Shown: positions 7,324-12,928 of the stretch, piece after piece | Position numbering within the stretch: the stretch's first letter is position 1 | How the letters are laid out: each line of letters begins with the position of its first letter | Source of the DNA: Kiloniellaceae bacterium | GTDB taxonomy: Bacteria > Pseudomonadota > Alphaproteobacteria > Kiloniellales > Kiloniellaceae | Length of the DNA stretch: 12,928 nucleotides | Assembly (NCBI GenBank): GCA_028280915.1 | Contig: JANQKX010000385.1 | Location: forward strand, 1 to 12,928 | Direction of reading: 5' to 3' | Position numbers and translations under genes: made by a program | Notes under the pieces: generated by a model | Database searches by the model: none | What the model was told of the DNA's origin: nothing | Seen by the model: only the letters and a program-made list of their open reading frames with translations

Positions 7324-8517
7324 ATGAGTGAAAAGACGCCAGAGTTCACCCTTGCCGAAGCGGAAATTCGAGACGGCCACCTCTGGGTGGCCTGGGCCGA
7401 CGGTCATGAAAGCGAATTCCACGCTGCCTGGCTGCGCCGGACCCCAGATTTCCGGGACGGCGCACCAAAGAACGGCGGCTCCGATCCGGGAGAGGTCGCG
7501 CCCGGGCCCACTTTGTCAAACGTGCGCGTCACGGAGTCGGGCGACTTGGCCATCACCTGGTCAAACGCGCGCCAAAGTGACCACAAGGCGGACTGGCTGC
7601 GGCAACATTGTTATGACCCAGGGGAACGCAGCCGGCGCCAAAGGCAATTGGAGCTTTGGGATGGGGCCAGCTTGGATCGGCTGCCCGAAAGCCGCTATGA
7701 AGCAATCGTCAACGAACCGCGGGCTCTGTTGGACTGTTACCGTCAGGTGCTGGATTTCGGGTTCAGCTTGGTCAGAGACGTCCCCACAAATCCGGGGGAG
7801 ATTTTGCAGGTCGCGGGCCGCTTTGGCTTGGTGTCCCCCTCCCCTTATGCGGACGATCCTGCCGTTCCCCAGGTGGAAAACGTGATCGTCAACCCGAAGC
7901 TGCCGGTCAACACCCGCAAGTGCGACTTCCTGGCGCCCCATACGGATACCTGTTGGCGCACGTCCCTGTCGGGCCTGGTTTACCTGCACTGCCTGGCCGC
8001 CCACGACGAGGGGGGCGAGACCCTCCTGGTTGACGGCTTTCACCTGGCCGGGCGCCTGCGCCGCGCCGCGCCGGAGGCTTTTTCGTTGCTTGCGACGGTG
8101 CCCCTCAACTTCCAAGCCAATGTTTCCAAACAGGATCAGTGGCGCGCCGCCGGTCGGATCTTCTCGCAAGATCATTTGGGTCAGGTAACCGGTATCCGCT
8201 TCGGCATTGGCTCCGTCGCGCCCTTGGATCTGCCCGCGGAAAAGATAGAGCCCATGTGCGCGGCACTGGATTTATTGGAGCGACTGCTGTTGGACCCGGC
8301 CCACTGGCTCACGTTCAAACTGAAACCAGGCGACCTGGTGGTGTTGGATAACCAAAGGGTTCTGCACGGACGCACCGCGTTTGATCCCAAAGGGGGTGCG
8401 CGGCACTTGCAGACCTGCTCGACCCGGCGGGACGAGTTCCACAACCGCTTTCGCGCCTTGCATTTGGATGTGGAAGGGCGCCCCTGCGATGAAGCTTTGT
8501 CTTGGGGCGCGGTGTGA
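7324..8517 (+). CDS. Fe(II)/2-oxoglutarate oxygenase, gamma-butyrobetaine/trimethyllysine hydroxylase family, divergent active site
   Basis: 397 residues. The N-terminal domain (about 1-100) has the GBBH-like/DUF971 pattern (DGHLWVAWADGHESEFHAAWL). The TauD-like double-stranded beta-helix follows. Iron ligands are H206 and D208 (PHTDTCWR) and H348 (VLDNQRVLHGRTAF). R360 (GARHLQ) is positioned to bind 2-oxoglutarate, and GGETLLVDGF is a family hallmark. Compared with human BBOX1 from memory, the cage residue Tyr366 is Ser366 here and no Tyr aligns with Tyr194. The N-terminal CxCxxC zinc ligands are replaced by RRTPDFRDG. It is therefore an iron/2-oxoglutarate hydroxylase of this superfamily, but probably not for a trimethylammonium substrate. 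It follows the Rieske gene by 96 nt with no convincing promoter between them, so co-transcription under LysR is likely. Confidence 0.87.
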   Translation: MSEKTPEFTLAEAEIRDGHLWVAWADGHESEFHAAWLRRTPDFRDGAPKNGGSDPGEVAPGPTLSNVRVTESGDLAITWSNARQSDHKADWLRQHCYDPGERSRRQRQLELWDGASLDRLPESRYEAIVNEPRALLDCYRQVLDFGFSLVRDVPTNPGEILQVAGRFGLVSPSPYADDPAVPQVENVIVNPKLPVNTRKCDFLAPHTDTCWRTSLSGLVYLHCLAAHDEGGETLLVDGFHLAGRLRRAAPEAFSLLATVPLNFQANVSKQDQWRAAGRIFSQDHLGQVTGIRFGIGSVAPLDLPAEKIEPMCAALDLLERLLLDPAHWLTFKLKPGDLVVLDNQRVLHGRTAFDPKGGARHLQTCSTRRDEFHNRFRALHLDVEGRPCDEALSWGAV

Positions 8518-8584
8518 CGATTCCCTTCTGAACAACCGGGTCCGGTTTCCACGAGCCCTATCTTTTGATCGGATCTTCTCCCGC

Positions 8585-8617
8585 AAAAAAGATCGGGCGG
8601 CCCGGTGAGACCGCCCG
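8585..8617 (-). terminator. Rho-independent terminator of the sulfatase gene
   Basis: Stem CGGGCGG (8594-8600) pairs with CCGCCCG (8611-8617) around a 10-nt loop. Read on the minus strand, the hairpin is followed by ATCTTTTTT (8593-8585), a classical U-tract. It lies about 47 nt past the sulfatase stop codon (8664). On the plus strand there is no T-run after the hairpin, so it would stop the incoming dioxygenase transcript less well. Confidence 0.8.
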
Positions 8618-8663
8618 TTGAGACGTCATTTGACGCGTTCTTAGCAAAACTCAAAAAGGCATC

Positions 8664-10433
8664 TTAGGCACCTTCATTAGGATCAACGAGGTTTTCGCCC
8701 AGGTCGTCGCAGAGTTTTCCGTTTTGGAAATATCTGGCCCGTTTGGAGACCCGGTTGAGCTCACTGCAAAGCCTCAGATAACCGAAGAATTGCCGTGAGT
8801 TCATCTCTTCCAGGGTCAGCGCATCGTTTTCCAGAGGATCGTGTTTGAGGTCGTAGAATTCCAGCACCGTTTCTTTCTCATAAACGCCGGTGACCGGGTT
8901 CAGGCAGTCATCGGCCGGCATTTGGGCGCTGTCCGCGCGGCATTTGTATTCGCCGCCCTCCACCACGGGCCGGGCGATGAGACGGAACCGCTTGTCGGCA
9001 ACGACACGGCTATCATTGGCCGACGGGTTTGCCAAACCGCCCACGGTATGCGTGGTCGCGAAGGTCTCCGCCACGTTGTACCTACGCTTTGCGCCCAAGC
9101 CTTTCAGGACCCGCATGAAGCTGTAGGAATCGCGCCGGGTTTCCCGGGGCTGACGGACTCCCGCCATTTCCAGCACCGTGGCAAAGAGATCCGTCGAGGT
9201 CACCAGGGCGTCCGTGGTGCGGCCTTTTTTCCTGACCGTCGGTCCCGCCGCCAAGAAGGGCACTTCGACACCGTTGCGGTAAACCGTTGCCTTGCTTTTC
9301 AGGTTATCGAAGGGGGCCTCGACCACATCGAAACGATTGCCGAAGAGCGGGCCGCCCTGGGTGCCGTTGTCGCCCAGGAAGATCACGTAGGTTTCTTTGA
9401 GATCCACGTGCTGCAAAAGCCGGCCCACTTGCAGATCCAGATAGGAAATCAGGCTTTTGAAGGCCGCGCGCCGCTGGGCTTGATCGTTGGCGGGCGGGGC
9501 CGGCTGGCGGGTGCCGGCCGGCGGATAGACGCCGCCGAAGGCCGCCTTGACCTGGTCGATCACGGTGGCGTGGATGACCGGGTCGAGGGTGAGCCACGCG
9601 TCGTCGGGGTCCATGTCCACCGGGCGTGGTTCATCGGGGCCCGGGGCCACCTCGTAGTCGAAATGAGGCCCCACAAGGTCGAGGGAGATATAGTAGGGAT
9701 GGCCGCTGGTTTCGGCCTCGTCGATGAATTCCAGCGCACGGGACACCAGAGCACTGTCGCCCCACTCGAAGGTGGCGTTCCGGCCGATGTTGTTCACCGG
9801 CGTCCAGGTATCGATGCCGCCATAGCCGTTGGCGTTGATGCCGCCCGGGGGCGGGCTGCCGCTGAGCAGGCCGTAAAAGGAATCAAATCCGGAATCCAAC
9901 ACGTCTTGCAGACCCTGCGCGGCCCGAGCCGCCGGCGTGGTCTCGTCAAAGTTGGTTTCATGCCACTTGCCCAGCTTGTAGGTCTTGTAGCCCGCCTTCT
10001 TCAACAGCTTCTGCAGCAGGTTCTTGTCATGGGGGTTGACCATGGTCGGCGGAAATTCCTCGTCGGTCACCGAATGACGGCGCCCTGTGGTCGGAGGGGC
10101 GATCACCGCCGACATACCCGAGGTGGAGGGGAGCTTGCCCATGGTGCGGGTGCCCCGTGTGGGGCTGCAAGAGGGCATGGCCCAGCCGTTCTTGAACTTC
10201 AGCCCATTGCCGGCCAGGTCCCGCAAGTGCGGCGTGGGCGCCGTCTTGGGAAAATCAGGATCCTGGGTGAACTCGTTGTAGAGGTCGGATGAATCCTGAC
10301 CAAGGTCATCGGCCATGATGACAATGATATTGGGCTTGTTTTTGTATGAACGGGCGTCTGCTTCGGATACGTGCCAAGCCAGACTAAAAACGACGGCGCA
10401 GGCCGACAGACCCAATGCCTTTCGAATATTCAT
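8664..10433 (-). CDS. Sec-exported sulfatase (formylglycine-dependent, arylsulfatase family)
   Basis: 589 residues. The N-terminus is a signal peptide: basic start MNIRK, a hydrophobic core to about residue 20, and likely cleavage after SEADA (27/28), so it acts in the periplasm or outside. Mature-protein motifs follow the sulfatase plan. PNIIVIMADDLG gives metal ligands D42/D43. CSPTR (89-93) makes C89 the residue oxidised to formylglycine. GKWHE (155-159), GPHFDY (256-261), GDNGTQGG (D355/N356) and KSKATVYRNGVEVPFL (380-394) complete the active site. The usual LTGR after the CxPxR core is TMGK here. Four cysteines near the C-terminus (498, 510, 556, 575) could form disulfides. It hydrolyses a sulfate ester of unknown nature; choline sulfatase is unlikely given the export signal. 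The start has AGGAG only 2 nt upstream. It appears monocistronic, with its own AT-rich upstream region and terminator. Confidence 0.9.
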   Translation of the reverse strand: MNIRKALGLSACAVVFSLAWHVSEADARSYKNKPNIIVIMADDLGQDSSDLYNEFTQDPDFPKTAPTPHLRDLAGNGLKFKNGWAMPSCSPTRGTRTMGKLPSTSGMSAVIAPPTTGRRHSVTDEEFPPTMVNPHDKNLLQKLLKKAGYKTYKLGKWHETNFDETTPAARAAQGLQDVLDSGFDSFYGLLSGSPPPGGINANGYGGIDTWTPVNNIGRNATFEWGDSALVSRALEFIDEAETSGHPYYISLDLVGPHFDYEVAPGPDEPRPVDMDPDDAWLTLDPVIHATVIDQVKAAFGGVYPPAGTRQPAPPANDQAQRRAAFKSLISYLDLQVGRLLQHVDLKETYVIFLGDNGTQGGPLFGNRFDVVEAPFDNLKSKATVYRNGVEVPFLAAGPTVRKKGRTTDALVTSTDLFATVLEMAGVRQPRETRRDSYSFMRVLKGLGAKRRYNVAETFATTHTVGGLANPSANDSRVVADKRFRLIARPVVEGGEYKCRADSAQMPADDCLNPVTGVYEKETVLEFYDLKHDPLENDALTLEEMNSRQFFGYLRLCSELNRVSKRARYFQNGKLCDDLGENLVDPNEGA

Positions 10434-10646
10434 CTCTCCTATCCTTTAAAAATTTGGTTGATAGAAAATTTTTTCTTACGCAAAAATTAACCATACTTAT
10501 TAATCTTGATAATATTTCAGATAGAGCAACAACAAAAGCTAACAAAGCCTATAACTGTATTCAAAGTAATTTTATCGTAAAATCTCTATTTTTATGATCG
10601 AGCGGAATTTAACCAAGACGGCACGTTGGTCCCCTGGCGCTGGATC
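10434..10646. promoter_or_regulatory. AT-rich intergenic island upstream of the sulfatase
   Basis: 213 nt separate the sulfatase start from the stop of the TPP-enzyme gene, both on the minus strand. From about 10441 to 10610 it is very AT-rich with many A- and T-tracts, in sharp contrast to the flanking genes. It includes the inverted repeats ATTTTA-TCG-TAAAAT (10569-10583) and AGAAAA-TT-TTTTCT (10463-10476). The sulfatase Shine-Dalgarno AGGAG is at 10440-10436. Several weak promoter-like hexamers exist on the minus strand but none is convincing. The region probably carries the sulfatase promoter and may bind a nucleoid protein. Confidence 0.4.
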
Positions 10647-12326
10647 TTAAGGCTTCTCCGGTGCCTTGAAGAGGTCCTTGCGCAGGGTACTGAGCGCCGC
10701 CGGGTCGATCTTGGCGTGGATCACGGCCGGGCGCCGCGCCGCCAGGGCCTCCGCCACGGCGGGGCCGATCTGGCCGGGGCCGTCGACGGCGTAGCCCAGG
10801 GCACCGCAGAGCTTTGCGACCTTGTCATAGGCGGGGCTGTCGATGTCCGCGCCCAAGAGGCGGCCGCCAAAAAATTCTTGCTGGTAGGCTTTTTCCGCGC
10901 CCCAGGCGCCATTATCCAGGACGACCGCGACCACGGGCAGATCATGCGCCACGGCCGTGGTGATTTCCGCCATGGTAAAACCGAAGCCCCCGTCGCCCAT
11001 GACCGAGATCACCGGCCGGTCGGGCGCCGCGGCCTGGGCGCCGAGGGCGGCGGCGTAACCGAAGCCGACCAGGCCGAAGTCAAGCGGCGTAATGAGGCCA
11101 GGGGTTTGATAGTGGGCGAGCCGGTCGGCAGCCTGAAGGCAAGCGTTCCCCGTGTCGAGGGTCACCACGGCGTCCCTTGGCAGAGCTGTCCGAAGCTCGC
11201 CCAAGGCGTGCCTGGGATGCAGGGGGATAGCCGGATCCGCCGCCTCGGCGGATCGCTCCTTCAGCAAGACCGCTCGATCTAGTTGGAATTGTTCAAGCCA
11301 GGTGCGCCACCGGGTGGTGTCGAGTTGATCCGCGAGGCCGGTGAGAGATTTGGCGGTTTCCGCCGCGTCCGCCTGAATGGCAACGTCGACCGGGAAGTAA
11401 CGCCCAACGGCCGACGCCTCCACGTCGGCCTGAACGATAGCCGCGCCGGCGCCGATGTAGTCGTGGCTGAAAAAGGTGGAGTTGAAGGCCAGGCGGGCGC
11501 CCAGGGCCAGGATCAGGTCGGCCTCCCGGGTCAGGCGGCTGGCAACCCCGTTGCCCCGGGGACCGCCCTGACCGGCGAAGAGGGGATGGCCGTGGGGCAT
11601 GACATCGGCGTGGCCCGTGGAAGCGACCACCGGTAGGTTGAGCGCCTCGGCCAGGGATTTGAGCGCCTCGGCGCCACCCGCCCACTTGAACCCGCCGCCG
11701 GCGACGATGACCGGCCTTTCCGCGCGCCGCAGCATCTGAGCCACGGCCGCCACATCAGTAGAGGCCGGCGGCCCGGCCCGGGCGATGCGGATGGGCGAGG
11801 TATCGGGCACAGGGACAGGGGCGGCGAAGAGGTCACGGGGCACGTGCAACACCACCGGGCCCCGCCGTCCGCTCATGGCCAGGCGAATGGCATCGCGCAG
11901 CATCTCGGCCAAGCGTTCCCCATCGGTGACCAGGATCGAGCGTTTACAGATGGGTTGAAACAGGGCGACCTGATCGATTTCCTGGAAGGTGTCCCTGCCC
12001 AGGTCCCAGCGGCTGATGGCGCCGGCGATCACCACCAGCGGTGAATAGGCCAGATGGGCCTCGGCCACGGCGGTCGCCAGATTGACCACGCCGGGGCCGG
12101 CCTGGGCCCCGAGCACGACGCCGGGACCGCCGGTCATCCGGGCGTAGGCATCGGCCATGTGGCCGGCGGCCCGTTCATCCCGTGCGCCCACGTAGCGGAT
12201 GCCGCCATGGGCCTGCAGGGCGTCATAGAGCTCGAGCATGGAGCCTCCCAAGAGCCCGAACACGCAGCCCACGCCCGCGCCCTTGAGCACCTGGTAAACC
12301 GCTTCGCCGCCGTTGATCGTCGTCAT
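10647..12326 (-). CDS. Thiamine-diphosphate enzyme, sulfoacetaldehyde acetyltransferase/acetolactate synthase-like
   Basis: 559 residues with the three-domain acetohydroxyacid-synthase plan. The N-terminal pyrimidine-binding domain carries the catalytic glutamate E51 (ARDERAAGHMADAYAR). The central domain spans about 190-330. The C-terminal diphosphate-binding domain has the GDG-x25-N motif (GDGGFGF at 444-450; DNGAWG at 471-476). The segments FQEIDQVALF (114-123) and NGAWGAEKAYQQEFF (472-486) resemble sulfoacetaldehyde acetyltransferase, where a WGAEKxxQ motif is characteristic as I recall. Members of this superfamily act on 2-oxoacids or aldehydes; Xsc makes acetyl phosphate and sulfite from sulfoacetaldehyde. 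Substrate assignment here is tentative. The gene starts 6 nt after the flavoprotein stop codon, and AAGGGG of its ribosome binding site overlaps that stop, so the two are coupled in one operon. Confidence 0.85.
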   Translation of the reverse strand: MTTINGGEAVYQVLKGAGVGCVFGLLGGSMLELYDALQAHGGIRYVGARDERAAGHMADAYARMTGGPGVVLGAQAGPGVVNLATAVAEAHLAYSPLVVIAGAISRWDLGRDTFQEIDQVALFQPICKRSILVTDGERLAEMLRDAIRLAMSGRRGPVVLHVPRDLFAAPVPVPDTSPIRIARAGPPASTDVAAVAQMLRRAERPVIVAGGGFKWAGGAEALKSLAEALNLPVVASTGHADVMPHGHPLFAGQGGPRGNGVASRLTREADLILALGARLAFNSTFFSHDYIGAGAAIVQADVEASAVGRYFPVDVAIQADAAETAKSLTGLADQLDTTRWRTWLEQFQLDRAVLLKERSAEAADPAIPLHPRHALGELRTALPRDAVVTLDTGNACLQAADRLAHYQTPGLITPLDFGLVGFGYAAALGAQAAAPDRPVISVMGDGGFGFTMAEITTAVAHDLPVVAVVLDNGAWGAEKAYQQEFFGGRLLGADIDSPAYDKVAKLCGALGYAVDGPGQIGPAVAEALAARRPAVIHAKIDPAALSTLRKDLFKAPEKP

Positions 12327-12335
12327 CGCCCCTTA
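12327..12335 (-). promoter_or_regulatory. Stop codon/ribosome binding site overlap in the right-hand operon
   Basis: The minus strand reads TAAGGGGCG and then ATG. The flavoprotein stop TAA (12335-12333) supplies the first bases of AAGGGG. The spacing to the start is only 2 nt, and a second AAAGG (12342-12338) lies 11 nt upstream. This suggests re-initiation by ribosomes finishing the upstream gene. Confidence 0.6.
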
Positions 12336-12928
12336 GACCTTTCGCCCCGCCAAAAACCCTTCGTAAATCGCTTCTTCCGCCGTGCGCGGCGCCACACAAT
12401 CGCCAACGGCCATCACCGGAAAGCCCTCTTCTGCCAGACGCTCCACCAACTCGTCGCGTGCCCGATGGCCGAGGGCCAGCACCAGCGTATCCGCACCGTC
12501 GATCTGAATCGCCGCCTGGGTCAAGGTGTCCTGGAAATAAGCCGTGTCACCGTCCATGCCGAAAAGGCGCGCATGGGTGCGGATGGCCACCCCCAGGGCA
12601 TGGAGCCGCGCCAGGTAGTGGTTCCGAGTGTAAAGCTGCAAAGTTTCCCCCGCCATGGCCCCGTTGACGCAAAGAGTGACGCGGGAACCGGCCTTGGCCA
12701 ATTGCTCCGCCAAGCCGAGCCCGATCCAATCGGCGCGCCAATCGGCGATGACGACGCCGGCGCCGACGGGCGCCCGGCCCTCGATCACGTCCCAGGCGGT
12801 CACCACGTTGGGGGCACCACAGCCCTCGAAGTCGGGCAGGTAGGGTTCGGCGCCGGTGGCCACGATGATCGCGTCATCGCCCCTGTCCCTCAATAACGCA
12901 GGATCGGCCCGTGTCCCGGTCTTAATCG
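12333..12928 (-). CDS. NADH:flavin oxidoreductase / trimethylamine-dehydrogenase-type FAD oxidoreductase, C-terminal part
   Basis: Only the last 197 residues are in the window; the frame is open to the right edge and the start lies beyond it. The TTG at 12893 is not a start, because family-like sequence (KTGTRADPALL) continues upstream in frame. DDAIIVATGAEP is the flavin-domain ATGA motif. GVVIADWRADWIGLGLAEQL is the nucleotide-domain strand-loop-helix in the variant form seen in trimethylamine-dehydrogenase-like proteins. VGDCVAPRTAEEAIYEG is the conserved C-terminal flavin-contact segment. The missing N-terminal part should be an old-yellow-enzyme TIM barrel with FMN and a 4Fe-4S cluster. 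Relatives demethylate methylamines or N-methylproline, or reduce dienoyl-CoA and enones. It is directly upstream of, and coupled to, the TPP-enzyme gene, implying a shared pathway. Confidence 0.85.
   Translation of the reverse strand, partial: IKTGTRADPALLRDRGDDAIIVATGAEPYLPDFEGCGAPNVVTAWDVIEGRAPVGAGVVIADWRADWIGLGLAEQLAKAGSRVTLCVNGAMAGETLQLYTRNHYLARLHALGVAIRTHARLFGMDGDTAYFQDTLTQAAIQIDGADTLVLALGHRARDELVERLAEEGFPVMAVGDCVAPRTAEEAIYEGFLAGRKV

Noticed and set aside
5758..7422. Long minus-strand open frame (about 554 codons) opposite the Rieske gene
   Set aside because: Its product has no recognisable motif and lies exactly antisense to a protein with complete Rieske and iron-binding motifs. It is a by-product of GC-rich codon use.
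8841..10292. Plus-strand open frame opposite the sulfatase
   Set aside because: Antisense shadow; the minus strand carries a signal peptide and all sulfatase motifs.
8664..10433. Identification of the sulfatase as choline sulfatase (BetC) to fit a betaine theme
   Set aside because: The protein is exported and longer than cytoplasmic choline sulfatases, and its motif context (CSPTRGTRTMGK) does not single out that subfamily.
10415..10597. 60-codon plus-strand frame over the sulfatase start and the AT-rich island
   Set aside because: No Shine-Dalgarno; its first part is antisense to the sulfatase signal peptide and the rest reflects AT-rich composition.
12054..12896. Plus-strand open frame at the right edge
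   Set aside because: Antisense to both the TPP enzyme and the flavoprotein; spans their junction and has no coherent domain.

Overview
The window is about 13 kb of moderately GC-rich DNA. Coding regions look roughly 60% GC, while two intergenic stretches are strikingly AT-rich. The gene families (a GcvA-type LysR regulator, a Rieske oxygenase, a gamma-butyrobetaine-hydroxylase-like dioxygenase, a trimethylamine-dehydrogenase-type flavoprotein and a CocE/NonD hydrolase) suggest a proteobacterium with a broad catabolic repertoire. An alphaproteobacterium is plausible, but the sequence alone does not settle it. I see no rRNA, tRNA, CRISPR array, transposase or phage gene. This is accessory catabolic DNA.

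Layout, left to right. (1) The 3' part of a CocE/NonD hydrolase gene (+, cut by the left edge). (2) Convergent to it, a minus-strand two-gene operon: an agmatinase-family ureohydrolase (4556-3609), then a large fusion of an APH-type kinase and a class-III PLP phospho-lyase (3594-1222). The stop codon of the first gene overlaps the Shine-Dalgarno of the second. (3) Divergent from that operon, a plus-strand group: a LysR regulator (4791-5741), a Rieske non-heme iron oxygenase (5884-7227) and an Fe(II)/2-oxoglutarate oxygenase of the BBOX/TMLH family (7324-8517). (4) A convergent junction with a clear rho-independent terminator serving a Sec-exported sulfatase (10433-8664, minus), which is preceded by an AT-rich island. 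(5) A minus-strand pair read in from the right edge: a TMADH-type FAD oxidoreductase (5' end cut off), then a thiamine-diphosphate enzyme resembling sulfoacetaldehyde acetyltransferase/acetolactate synthase.

How the genes may work together (inference). The divergent block around LysR looks like one catabolic unit. Two oxygenases could hydroxylate or dealkylate a nitrogenous substrate. A ureohydrolase could release urea from a guanidino group. The kinase/phospho-lyase fusion could phosphorylate the hydroxyl of the resulting vicinal amino-alcohol and eliminate phosphate and ammonia to give an aldehyde. The kinase/lyase chemistry is known for hydroxylysine and ethanolamine. A ureohydrolase placed directly upstream suggests a hydroxylated guanidino compound, such as a guanidino-alcohol. 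The BBOX-like enzyme has lost cage residues that hold the trimethylammonium group, so it is probably not a gamma-butyrobetaine hydroxylase. The TPP enzyme/flavoprotein operon and the sulfatase may belong to separate pathways.
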